Of a stretch of DNA of 64,000 bases, positions 53,199 through 64,000 are shown piece by piece. The stretch's first letter is position 1; every line of letters begins with the position of its first letter. Made by a program: the position numbers and the translations under genes. Below the pieces are notes generated by a model that worked only from the letters and a program-made list of their open reading frames with translations, ran no database searches and was not told where the DNA came from. Source of the stretch: Calliphora vicina (Eukaryota; Arthropoda; Insecta; Diptera; Calliphoridae); assembly GCF_958450345.1 (NCBI RefSeq), contig NC_088780.1:98778226-98842225 (forward strand), given 5' to 3'.

Positions 53199-54620
53199 AA
53201 CAAGTAAGAGAGCCATATTCGGCTGTACCGAATCTTATATACCCTTCACCAAATTATACTTCAAAATAAAAATTTTAAATATTTTTATTTTTTTTAATTT
53301 TTTTGTTTCCAATTGTTATCTTAAATTTTTTATACACTCAGGTCTCGTTTTATGCGGATTCAAATTTATGCGATTTTTAAATAATTTTTTTTTTAGAATG
53401 ATGGTTTTTAAAGCTTTTTTTTAATTCTTCATTTACATAACCGAGCCTTACCTTTTTACCATTTTTAAATTAAACCAATTTTGCAAAATCAAATTCTTAA
53501 TATAGATTAAGATACGAAAAGAGAATTAAAGATTCATAGCGGACTGACTGATCGGGTTTTCCGATATCAAGAGTTGCATAAGTAACTTAAAAATTCAAAA
53601 TCGCAAAGTTTAATGACAAATTATTTTGCAAGAAAAGAAGCAATTGAAGCTCCTAAAAATTCTTCGATTTCGTCCCCTATTCACTAGATTAATTCTAGTG
53701 ACGAAAATTATATTTTACCATATTATGACAATATGATCATATCATCTAGTGATGAAAGTGACGTTGTAGTGATTCAGATTAATCATACATATTTAAAGAA
53801 TTTCCTTAAAATATGTGTTAGCTCATTTTTTTTTTTGTTCATTTTCACTTTTTCTGTAATTATAAATATTTTTGTTTATTTTTTTTAACGTATTTTGTTT
53901 TTATTGTTTAAATAAATTAAATAAATATATTTTGGTTGATTTTTTTTATGCGGTTTTGTTCTGATTTTTTAATTAAAATCTGAATTTATGCGGTTTTTCA
54001 GAATTTTGAAACGAATCATTAGTTTTTATATGAAGCTAGAGTATCGTTTTATGCGAATTCAATTTATGCGATTTGTTTTGGAACGCATCTATCGCATAAA
54101 ACGAGACCTGAGTGTATTTAATTTTTTTTTTTTTTAAAAATTTAAAAAAAAAAATTTCTATATTTTTTTTGGTGAAAAAAAAAATCGGGTTAAAAAATAT
54201 TTTTTCCGATTTTGAACAATTGTAGGTCCAACTTACTATGGTCTTATATAAGTCATTGCAAAGGCCTTTGAAATATCTATCATTAGATATCCATATTGTC
54301 TATATTATTGACTTAAGTAATCCAGATATAGGTCAAAAATCTAGGTTGTCCTGGTTTTTTCCTCATATCTCAGCCATTTGTGGATCGATTTAGCTGATTT
54401 TAAATAGGAAACTTTTCGAAAGCATTTCTGACAGAATTTATGATTTGGATCCCAAAGATATCTGGGGTCTTCAGAAAATTGATGTCAACAGACAGACAGA
54501 CGGACATGGCTTAAGCGACACCGCTATCTATAAGGACCCAGAATATATATACTTTATAGAGTCGGAAAATTATATTGTGGAAATTACAAACGGAATGACA
54601 AACTTATATATACCCTTCTC
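53199..54620 (-). repeat. Family-A repeat with nested pogo-like element
   Basis: Left end AACAAGTAAGAGAGCC with hairpin TTCGGCTGTACCGAA; right end near TATACCCTTCTCCCGGACC. The body is split by 53335-54114. Confidence 0.75.
53335..54114. mobile_element. pogo/Tigger-like DNA transposon remnant, 780 bp
   Basis: Terminal inverted repeats CACTCAGGTCTCGTTTTATG continuing CG, with subterminal AATTTATGCGATTT copies. Flanked by TA at both ends. The CTCGTTTTATNGCG-type terminus is known from Tigger/pogo elements. Internal coding is too decayed to identify. Confidence 0.7.
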
Positions 54621-54639
54621 CCGGACCTTTTACCTTCCG

Positions 54640-55140
54640 GTTATATACATATTCTATTCCAGACAATTTTCTTAAAAATATTTGAGTGACGTAGAAAACT
54701 ATTTATAATTTCGATATTACTCAGTTTTCTTTAAATAAGCGTTTACTGATTTTTAATAAATACTGATTAAGAATTTATTATCTAGTTCTATTTAGAAATA
54801 CATATTACTATATAGTTATCAAACTATAATAAAAAATTCGATGGAATTGTGCTAAAGTAATAAATATTAGAGATAAAGATTTAATATATCACTTACCTAT
54901 TTTATATGTTGAATAAATCTAAAATGAAAAAAAAAATAAAAACAAAAATGAATACATGTGAGTAGGAAAATCAAAATAATTAATACAACTGTATAAAATA
55001 TGGCCATCGCCTCATATGTAGAGTAACTTTCTTAATTCTAATCGTGACATGAATGCATGGTCCTTCGGTTCGTATATCGCAGCGTAAGCTTTAAAGCACA
55101 AACTGTTTTGAATTTAAAATTAGCTTACGATATAGATTTA
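54640..55140. other. Intergenic, nothing recognised
   Basis: AT-rich spacer. Confidence 0.45.
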
Positions 55141-55279
55141 CTGCCTGTTTCTCTAAATGCGAACGAAGTTTTTCTTTCGTATTTTAAATTGAAAACAACA
55201 AATAAATTTTAATTTGTTTTGTTGTTTTCAATATAAAATACGAAAGAAAATGTTCGTTCGCATTTAGAGAAACAGGCAG
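55141..55279. mobile_element. PIF/Harbinger-like MITE with TTA duplication
   Basis: 139-bp near-perfect palindrome, ends CTGCCTGTTTCTCTAAATGC and inverse. Flanked by TTA (55138-55140 and 55280-55282). Confidence 0.8.
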
Positions 55280-56329
55280 TTAACCTCTTGATATACCTCT
55301 TGATATGAGGGTATTGGAAATTCAACATAAAGTTTTACAAATTCTACAGACTGTGCTAAATATGAACGTTATATCAAGACGTAAGAATATTGATGCATAT
55401 TTGTGCCATTTATAAATAAAATTTCCTTAAAGTCAATTGAGCGATTCTCTATCAACCACAAATATAACGGATTTTCATATGCAGTAGGATGGATTTCACT
55501 CAATTTCATTTTCTTGCATGACTCATTACAAACTGTTTATATTTTAAATGAAACATTTTTGCAAACACTACAAATTGAAGTACTCATTAGTGAAAATTTT
55601 CTATTTTACTGGTTTCATTTTCAGTCTAAACCAAAAATGTTTGTATGAGCAATTCAGCACGCATTTTATTACAGATAAGAACTACTTATTGGATTGTAAA
55701 TTATATTGTACATAAAATCTACTATTTATATAATGAATATAAAAGTATTTATTTTTCATTTATTAAGATATGAGTATATTTCTTTACTATCAACTAAATA
55801 TTAAACAATTGTTATTTAAAAATTGTTTTTTATCATGATTTTTGAAATTTCAAATGATAATCGACCTACCACCATTAACTTTATGTTTGTGTTCTAAGTA
55901 AAAATGGTGACGAATCGCATGGAACTACTGTGAGTACTTGAAAATAAAATCCCCAGAAAATAAATATAATAAAATGACTACCACTATTATTATTGAGTCT
56001 TATCAAAATCGACGATTTACAAAAATCAATAAAAATTTTAAAAATGCTCAAAGTACATACAGGGAATAAGCAAAATAATTAAATACTGAAGTTGAAAACT
56101 AAACATGCAGGTGTTCGATCCGATTTTACACAGGCGATGATAAACTCGGCCAATGTGAATGGAAAATATTGACACACCTGAAAATTGTTTAGATAGATAA
56201 GAGGGCTCTGTCTGACACAAGTATTAAATGTTTGTAGGCATAAGTATTACACCCTGTAACAATTTTTATATTTTTTCTATAAGCATGGGAAAATCAATAT
56301 ATACTTGTACACTGCCTGCTAAGTTTGGA
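55280..56329. other. Intergenic, no supported gene
   Basis: An 81-codon plus-strand frame at 55403-55648 and a 60-codon minus-strand frame at 56038-56220 have no signal peptide, domain or paralogue. The first has a weak hydrophobic stretch only. Confidence 0.4.
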
Positions 56330-57010
56330 ATACTTTATACATCAATGGATAGGGGATTTTGCATATTTTTCAAAAATATATAACTTTTGTCAATAAAAAA
56401 AATTCATGGAATACTTTTTTCAAAAATATGACAAAAAATGCTTTTATTGAGTTTTTGCATAGATACAAATTTTTCAAATTGAAATTAAATTTTTATTTAT
56501 GAATATTTTTTAATGAAATTTCACATTTATGTAGATTTTTCTATTTAAAATGAAAAATAAAAACAAATTTTTTTAAATTTATTATCAGGTATTATCAATT
56601 CCCAAAAAAGTTTTGAAAAATTCCATTTTTTAGTTTTTTGGCTATAATATTCATACCAGGGTCGGGGTTATCAGAATCCTTTACAAAATATATAAGAAAT
56701 CGGTTACTATATTTTGATATCGACTATGCGATTTCAGAATTTTTGTCCTAAAGTTGAATTTTACATAAAAAATTGGCTCGGTATTATTTTATTTTTTTCC
56801 CATTTAAAATATTTGATGTAAAGTTAGCTTTTGAAAAAGTATAAATTCCCTATACATCTTCTTAGAAATTTTTTGAGATAACTTAAAAAGAAAAAAAGTA
56901 CTTTTTTCCTAAAAAAATTAGCGAAAAATCGCATTCTTAAAATTTTTAAAATTCAAATGTATATAACTTTGAACTTAGTCCTTATTTTTAAACAATTCTG
57001 TTTTTATTTG
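56330..57010. repeat. Family-G dispersed repeat, fragment
   Basis: Aligns by eye with 47480-48100 in the same orientation, for example ACTATGCGATTTCAGAA and AAAGTTGAATTTTACATAAA. Confidence 0.5.
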
Positions 57011-57119
57011 ACACATGTATTTGTTGTTTGTCCAATAAATTTTCTTATTTTTATCCCTAGAATACGATTTTCCTTACCACTTGGGCGATTTTTTTTGCAT
57101 CCCTAAAAATCGACCCGCC

Positions 57120-58210
57120 CTACTATACATCCATAAGTTTGTCATCCCGTTTTTAATATCCACATGTTTCATTTGCGACCCCATAAATTATATTAATGCT
57201 GGATGTTATAATTCATGTTTTGCCTATAAAGTTACTGGTGATCTCGCCTATGCAACCAGTGAAATGCGGATATGAAATAGCTTATCCCCCAACAATAAAT
57301 TTCAATGAATTTATCAATAATAAAATTGGGAATGTAGCATATTAAAATTAAATCTTACTAATAAGTTTTGCTTTAGCGAAATTATTTTTTCACCAAAACT
57401 TTTTTTTACCATACAAATTTGTTCACCAAAACTAGTTTTAAATATTTTTCTCTCCATTTAAAAAATTATTAGAACCGACCGATCAAGAAAACCTGAGTAC
57501 GCAGTATTATTATTAATGGTATCTACTTTCACTTATTTTACCTAAAGGACTGTTGCACGGTGTTATAGACAAATGTACATAAAACTTATTTGTAAATGAT
57601 AAGAAGTTTGTATATCATAACTATTTTATATACACTGCACACAGTGGTACCTATTGTAACATAAGTAATAAATATGTATCTTCTAAAATACTGTTACTGT
57701 TTCTTTATTGTCACTATTTTCCTAAGTTTAGGTAATAATAGCGTTAAAAGTAAGTACTGCCCCAAATACGGTTACCGTTTCGAAAAAATTGGCCGACTAA
57801 TGGCTGAGACATACATAAGTAAAAACCGCGACTACATCGATTTTTTTCCTTAAAAAAATTTCTTGCATCAAAATATTTTTCTTCACTTTGGTGAAGTGTA
57901 TATAATATTCGAAACAGTCAAATATAGCACTCTTACTTGTTTTCCCTTAGAATTTTGTCACAGACCCACATTAGCATATATATTTTGGGTCGTCGTAAGA
58001 TTCTAAGACCATACAGCTATGTCCGTCCCTCTGTCTGTCTGTTGAAAACACGATAGGGCCCAAACTAAAGGAAATTTTCCACATATAGGCTCGGTTAATA
58101 TAGTTTGTTTGGTATTGAAAATGGGCAATATAGGCCCATGATTTCATATAGCCCCTATACAAATGTCCCCTCGAAATACAATTTGAGCAGTCATAAATAC
58201 AAATTAGTTC
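57120..58210 (+). repeat. Scattered family-A/B relics
   Basis: 57120-57200 is a family-A 5' part (AAGTTTGTCATCCCGTTTTT). 57870-57941 is a family-A 3' end (CTTTGGTGAAGTGTATATAA, hairpin decayed, CTCTTACTTGTT). 57985-58210 has the CCGTCCCTCTGTCTGTCTG motif and GCCCCTATACAAATGTCCCC of family B. 57200-57870 between them has no recognised feature. Confidence 0.5.
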
Positions 58211-58668
58211 CCAGTTCAGTCTACTGAGTAATTAGAGAGCACGTGTAAGTTTTTATAAGTTGAAGCGATATATCGCTGTATGTAGCATATACATACATAT
58301 AAACAATGTAAAAATGCTGAAAAATATGTATCGATAAAATTCAGAAAAATTTATGAAACATAAAGTAATATCTATATATATATATCGTTAGCTTAGAGGC
58401 CAAATACGCTAAATCAATTTTTTGTAAAAATGTAATTTTAATGCATAATGATAGAATGAGTAAAACTACACAATTTGAATACTTTTATTTGGTCGCTGTT
58501 AACTTCATATTGAGGCATGTATAAAGAAATATTGCTATTTTGAAACTGGCACCGTAAATAACGGTTATCCAGAAAATTTTAAATAAAAAAACTCTCTATG
58601 TTAGAGTCAACGGAGACCTATACTAATATATATAACAACAGATTCGTATTGACGCACGCTTTCAAATG

Positions 58669-60544
58669 ATCTCAACTCCACAGTTAACAGTTATTTTTCA
58701 ACCTAAAAATAAAAGTAAGCATGAAACATTTAAAAAATGTATATAGCCGTCATAAAAAAAACTCATTTGAGGAGTTTTATTTTTTCCGTCATAAAATAAA
58801 ACTCTTTTCGTTTATTTTCTTTTTTTTCAGTATCTTTCTTTATTGAGTTTATCTGATATATTGTTTGTAGCAATTTATTTGTTAAAAAATAAACTACAAC
58901 AATTTGATAATAGGAATCAAACAATAACAAATTAAAGTCCCACTTGATTTTATTTTAATGACAATTTATTCAATTGCAATGCAAGGGGCATTACAAATTG
59001 TAATGACTTGACCAGCGGCAAGCTTTAGGCGTCAATTGACATAAAAAGAGTTTTAATTTCTGACTGTAAAAATAAAACTCCTCAAAAGAGTTTTATTTTA
59101 TGACGGAAAAAATTAAATTCCTCAAATCAATTTTTTTACTGACGGGAAAAATAAAACTCCTCAAAGGAATATTTTTTTGAAGACTTTTTAAAACTCTTTT
59201 TTAATTACTGTTATAAAATAACTTTTTTATATCACTTATAACCGTTACGGTCCTTGTTTTGAAATTATTACATTTTTTCATTAGACATTTTTTGAAACAG
59301 ATACGTTGTAAAATTTTTAAAAAGCTACTTAGTGTTTTTACACTCTTAGCTAACGATATAAGTAAATAGAAACACACATACAAATGGCTATTTTATAACA
59401 CTGTAATGTCCTTTATTTTGTAAATGTCCTGGTTTTATTTACTACCATAAAAGAAAAAAAATGTCAAAGTAAAAAAAGCAAGACTGTGTGTGTGACTGAC
59501 TCTCTAACTCATTTACACTAATGGAAGGTCATAAAAAATATTTAACCTAATTTTTGTTGTGGGAATGTTTCATTCATTCTTCATCATTCTCCCACCATCC
59601 TCAAAATGTCTGTCGCAGTACTCCTGTAGTTATTCCCAAGAATTTTCTATGGTTTTTCTTAATGTTTTTTAAATAATTTGCTGTTGTTGTTTTCTATTTT
59701 ATATAACAAATTGTAAAATGAAATGACGACAATGATGACTTCAATTTCAATTTCTTAGAATATTTAGAAGAATGATGACAACCTTGAATAAATTAGTTTT
59801 AGTTTTCGAAGAGCAAAAAGGACAATTCAGACATACACATACACAAAAACTCTTGAACACATCCCAGCAGTTCTGGGTGACTGTCCTGAACTAGAGATTT
59901 AATATGTCATTTATTTTATAACAGTTTTCTTGTGACTTTAAAAATAAAAATCCATCTAAAACAGTTATTATTCAATGTAAAAATAAAAGTTCGCTTGAAA
60001 CTCTTAAAAAAACGTTTTAAATAGCAATCTTAAAAAAAATCTCATTTGAGGAGTTTTATTTTTACCGTCATAAAATAAAAGTTATTTGAAGAGTTTTATT
60101 TTTCCCGTCAGAAAATAAAATTCATTTTATATAAATTGACACCTAAAACAGATCATTACAATTTGTAAAGCCCCTTACATTGCAATTGATTAAATTCTCA
60201 TTAAAATAAAATTAAGTGGGATTTTAATTTGTTGTTGTTTGATTCCTATCATCAAATTGTTGTTGGTTTTTTTCTTAAACAAACTACAAACATTATATCA
60301 GATAGACTCAATAAGGAAAGATACTGAAAAAAGTAGAAAATAAACGAAAAGAGTTTTATTTTCTGATGGAAAAAATTAGTTTTTTTTTGACAGAAAAAAT
60401 AAAACTCCTCAAATGAGTTTTTTTTATGATGGGAAAAATAAAACTCCTCCAATGAGTTTTTTTTATGGCGGCTATTTAAAACTCTGTTTTTAAGTGTTTC
60501 AAGCGAACTTTTATTTTTAGGTTGAAAAATAACTGAGTTGAGAT
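58669..60544. mobile_element. 1.9-kb foldback with palindromic subterminal units
   Basis: Arms about 58669-59220 and 59950-60544 are inverted copies. Ends share ATCTCAACT and CAGTTATTTTTCAACCTAAA. Both arms contain several copies of the hairpin unit AAAACTCCTCAAATGAGTTTT-like, in phase with TTATTTTTCCCGTCA, and a longer unique inverted stretch (58830-59010 with 60120-60310). The centre (59220-59950) has no coding signal. Confidence 0.72.
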
Positions 60545-60578
60545 AATTTTTTTAATATTACCATAGATTCTGAAATGA

Positions 60579-60788
60579 CAATTGACTTCACGCTGCACTA
60601 CAAAGATCACATACGTGTCAAGTGACCGAAAATATATAAATTGGAGTCAACCAGTGTTCAGACATTAGTGATAATTACTGCCGCTAAGGAATATATTGAC
60701 TATTTGTAAAACTTCTAAGATCAGCAGTGCAGATATAAGTCAATTGGTTACTTTATATATCCCATGTAATCAAGCGTGAAGTCAATTG
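60579..60788. mobile_element. Possible 210-bp MITE
   Basis: Ends CAATTGACTTCACGCT and AGCGTGAAGTCAATTG, an exact 16-bp inverted repeat. No target duplication is seen. The short repeat length leaves room for chance. Confidence 0.5.
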
Positions 60789-61997
60789 CCTCTTTAGTGT
60801 TCCTAAGTAATCTAGAGTGTAACCACATTAAATGTTTATGTTGTACTGCACTTTAGAAACTAGATATTTTACCCAGGGGAAGAAATCTATTATAGAGTAG
60901 TCGGATGAAGGTTTGTTTACAACCTAGCTATTTGAGGACAATTCCCTTCTATAATAGCTAATTGTCCTCAAGTTACGTGGCTAAAAAAGTAACCAGTTAG
61001 ATAGCTAGTAAGGTAACTGCCTCTATGTAAACGGTATGTGAATTCAATGGGATTACTACTTTGGACCAGCTATCGAATAGTCTTTTTGTAATTTATGTAG
61101 GTTCAGGACATGCTACTTTTTATGAAACTAGTGGCCTCCCTAGATGATATGTAAAATCACTGGTACCGGACACTCACCCACAACTGCTGGGATACGCGAA
61201 TACATCTTGAAGTTCAATACTGTAAGTGAGTTTGTGTGAGAATGGGTGTGAAAGAAAATTTTATTGTTGGCAGTCAGACTTGTGGGCAACAAGTTGTTTA
61301 TGAGTATTTCGGTGTAATTTACATTTAAATTGCACGCACATAGAGACGCTCTAAGAAAGTTAAACATAGAGAATTTATATAGTTTTCGTATTAATATTAT
61401 GAATGAAAGATCACATAAAACAGATACATAGTTTGTAGCCGAATCATTGCCACAGTGCACAGTAGAAATATTAATATCTACATTGGTTTTACCTATTTTC
61501 TTTTGTAAATTATTCATATGTATTTACATACATCTTATATCCCACATACGCCACAGTGAACGTGTTTTTATTAAACAAACATTAAATATTAATTATAATT
61601 TTCCTTTTAAATTTCAAATTATTTATATCTACAGTTGGTAACATAAAATGTTTAAAACGTTTAAATAATCATTCATTTTTTTGTTAAAGACTAACTGAAA
61701 AATGTTAACAATGATAGATGGTCTAAATTGTTTTTAATTTTTTATTATTTAAAATAAACGTCATAAATCATCATGGAAAATTCCAGTGCAATAAAAGTTA
61801 GATTGCATTTTCCGCCGATTTTAAATTGTTTTTGTTGCAGTAATTTAAACAAAATTACTAAGCCAGATACCATTATAAATCAGAGGTGGGAGCACACAAA
61901 TATCTTGATGGGACAAATTTGGGATTTTGAAAAATTCAAAAAAGCCTATGGCTGTTTCACAGATATTGGAGAATGTAATGTGCTGCTTTTGGGGTCA
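60789..61997. other. Intergenic, no supported gene
   Basis: A 125-codon minus-strand frame at 61140-61517 is the longest open stretch here, but it has no signal peptide, domain or splice context. A hairpin TTGAGGACAATT/AATTGTCCTCAA lies at 60932-60971. Confidence 0.4.
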
Positions 61998-62005
61998 GTA
62001 ATAAC

Positions 62006-63110
62006 CAGGGAAACCAAAATATGCAAATGCATGTTTTTTCTGATGAGCCTAATGAGCACATGGAGAAGATATTTACACGTTTCAGAACTATTTAAGAATT
62101 TTGGCATCGATTTGTTAGTGCATATTTTACCCTTAAATGCATATTTTTGCATATATTTGTTTTAAGAGCATACTTATGTCATATTTTTGGGTTTTTAGAG
62201 CATATTTTACTGTTTAATAGCATATTTTGACTTTATCAAAAACAAGTTTTGTCTTACTTATTTTTCGCTGTGTTACAGATTACCTTAAAGTATACCGATC
62301 GACTTAGAATCACTTTCTGAGTCTATTAAACGATGTCCGTCCGTTTGGCTGGTTGGCTGGCTGTCCATGCAAACCTTGTGCGCAGAGTACAGGTCGCAAT
62401 TTTGAAGATATTTCTATCAAATTTGGTACATATAATTTTTTCGGTCCATGGACGAAGCATATTTGAAACTGGATGAAATCGGTCCATTATTTCACCTAGC
62501 CCCCATACAAATGTCCTCTCGAAATTGGACTTTATCGGTCATAAATGTTTAATTTATATATATATCTACACAAATTTCGCTCCAAATAAGTTTCATATAC
62601 ACAAAATTCATGTCACCAAATTTTGTTACGATCGGTCCATAATTAGTCAAAGCTCCCATATAGATTCGCTTCCGAAAATCACTTAAACGTGCATAAATCT
62701 CCTAAAAATGTTGGTATATATACAAAATTCAACAGAAATAACTTTCATTAAGACATAAATCACACGATCTAATTTCATGGTGATCGGTCCATAATTGGTC
62801 ATAGCTCCCATATAAGGCCCACTTCCGAAAATCACTCAAAAATATAAATTATTGAAATTTTAAAAGAAAAATATTTTTGCTCTTTTACTTAGTGTAGGGT
62901 ATTATATGGTCGTGCTTGACCGACCATACTTTTTTACTTGTTTAATAATATAAAGTAAGCACTATTTTAATAATAGCGCCATCTAAATATCAAAATTTAG
63001 TTCTAATTCAAACATAACCATTCTATGTGTTAAAGAAATATTGTCATTTAAATTTAAATCAGTTGATGTCGAAAGAACATTTTCTATGTATAAAAATGTA
63101 TGTGTGTGAA
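62006..63110 (+). mobile_element. hAT transposon (family D) split by a family-B repeat
   Basis: One terminus, CAGGGAAACCAAAATATGC, is preceded by GTAATAAC. Then come subterminal GCATATTTT motifs, then a family-B insertion (62282-62942), then the hAT C-terminal segment (about 63005-63107; SVDVERTFSMYKN, closer to the hAT consensus than the copy at 1724). The far terminus is missing. Confidence 0.75.
62282..62942 (+). repeat. Family-B repeat, 5' truncated
   Basis: Starts within the family-B body (AAAGTATACCGATCGACTTA) and runs to the complete 3' end, TATGGTCGTGCTTGACCGACC and TTTTTACTTGTT. It lies inside the hAT copy. Confidence 0.82.
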
Positions 63111-63388
63111 GTTAAATTCGAATTTAACTAGCACAGACAAAAACCACATTTTTTAACATTGATCATTTTACAGTCTACATAGCACTGTTAAGCACTTAAC
63201 AGTCATCATAAATAAATTGTAGTACATGAAATATATCTGAAATTTGTATCTGAAATAATTTCAGAACTATAAAAAATAAAAAAAATAATAAAAAAATAAA
63301 AAAATAAATTTCTGACGTGAAATAAAAGTAAGATAGTAAGAATTAATATTGGAATTTAAATAAAATTGATTTTTTGAAAACAAAAGCT
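63111..63388. other. Spacer before the satellite
   Basis: AT-rich, with an A/T simple stretch near 63270-63310. Nothing else. Confidence 0.45.
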
Positions 63389-64000
63389 GGAGAGGATTAG
63401 TGACCATTTTGGGAATTGTGTGGAAGGTTCGCATATTACACTATATAGATATGGTGGTCCAAGAGGTACTTGTTGGAACTGTTATAGTGGGATACCTGAA
63501 ATAATCTTGGGATTTGAGAAAACTTAAGTTTTTTGAAAAAAAAGCTCGAGATGATTTGTGACCATTTTGGAAACTGGGTGAATGGTTCGCATACTATACT
63601 ATATGTAAGTGTTGGTGCAAGGAGCACTTGTTGGAACTGTGGTAGTGGGATATATGAAATAATCTTGGGATTTGAGAAAATTTGATTTGAAAAATAGTAT
63701 TTTTTTGAAAAATTTTCTGGAGAGGATTTTTGTCCATTTTGGGAATTGTGTGGAAGGTTCGCATATTACACTATATAGATATGGTGGTCCAAGAGGTACT
63801 TGTTGGAACTGTGGTAGTGGGATATCTGAAATAATCTTGGGATTTGAGAAATTTCGACTTGAAAAATGTAATATTGCTGGAGAGGATTAGTGTCCATTTT
63901 GGGAATTGTGTGGAAGGTTCGCATATTACACTATATAGATATGGTGGACCAAGAGGTACTTGTTGGAACTGCGGTAGTGGGATATCTGAAATAATCTTGG
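63389..64000. repeat. Tandem satellite, about 160-bp unit
   Basis: Four units, marked by CCATTTTGGGAATTGTGTGG-type sequence at 63404, 63562, 63734 and 63894 (spacing 158, 172 and 160). Each has ATTACACTATATAGATATGG and GAGGTACTTGTTGGAACTG. The second unit is the most diverged. The array continues past the window edge, and open frames in it are repeat translations. Confidence 0.85.

Noticed and set aside
60632..60670. TATA-like ATATATAAATT followed by TTCAGACATTAG, resembling a core promoter
   Set aside because: It lies in a probable MITE and no open frame or exon follows.
61140..61517. 125-codon minus-strand frame
   Set aside because: Longest orphan frame, but its composition is unremarkable and it has no domain, signal peptide or promoter support.
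41..64000. CRISPR arrays, bacterial promoters or operons
   Set aside because: The spliced genes, TATA boxes and polyadenylation signals mark this as animal nuclear DNA; no regular short repeat-spacer array is present.

Overview
The window looks like nuclear DNA of a calyptrate fly, most likely a blowfly (Lucilia/Calliphora type). Three things support this: very AT-rich DNA with short GT-AG introns, six cecropin genes whose mature peptides resemble calliphorid and sarcophagid cecropins, and a typical dipteran ribosomal protein S7 gene. Most of the window is nested transposon debris. The genes and RNAs below were read by hand; exon borders rest on in-frame joins, splice consensus and paralogue comparison, not on transcript data.

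Layout. (1) 1-13.8 kb: six cecropin loci in the order -,+,-,+,-,+, forming an imperfect inverted repeat of about 12.8 kb. Genes 1/6, 2/5 and 3/4 are mirror partners. A foldback transposon sits in the spacer, and gene 6 is a pseudogene. (2) 13.9-17 kb: hairpin-ended dispersed repeats and plain AT-rich DNA. (3) 17.0-21.3 kb: RpS7. Its 3.2-kb last intron carries eight box H/ACA snoRNA-like genes of two alternating types, with compensatory stem changes between copies. (4) 21.3-25.4 kb: MITEs, a Helitron-like element and a decayed LTR. (5) 25.4-42.2 kb, minus strand: a cluster of four related genes for secreted Thr/Asn/Ser/His-rich proteins that I do not recognise (called here P2, P3, P1 and P4 in coordinate order). 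P2 is decayed. P1 has grown by duplication of whole phase-1 exons and of about 100-residue blocks inside its last exon. (6) 42.2-64 kb: mostly mobile DNA: MITEs with clear target duplications, a 2.1-kb hAT foldback, a pogo/Tigger-like element, another foldback and, at the right edge, a tandem satellite of about 160 bp. One small secreted-peptide gene lies at 50.3-50.4 kb.

Repeat family labels used below: A = hairpin-ended repeat with CGGCTGTGCCG near one end, then CTTACTTGTT. B = relative of A with a GGTCGG/CCGACC hairpin and the same TTACTTGTT end. C = foldback with TGGGGCATTTCATG ends. D = hAT with CAGGGAAACC ends. E, F, G, H and J are other dispersed repeats defined at their entries; I is a hAT-like shell.

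Function. The cecropin block is an inducible humoral immunity locus: a secreted antimicrobial peptide family with TATA boxes and kappaB-like sites. RpS7 is a housekeeping host gene that also appears to express rRNA-modification guide RNAs from its intron. The P1-P4 cluster encodes secreted, probably heavily glycosylated His-rich proteins of unknown role, and is the most likely undescribed system here.
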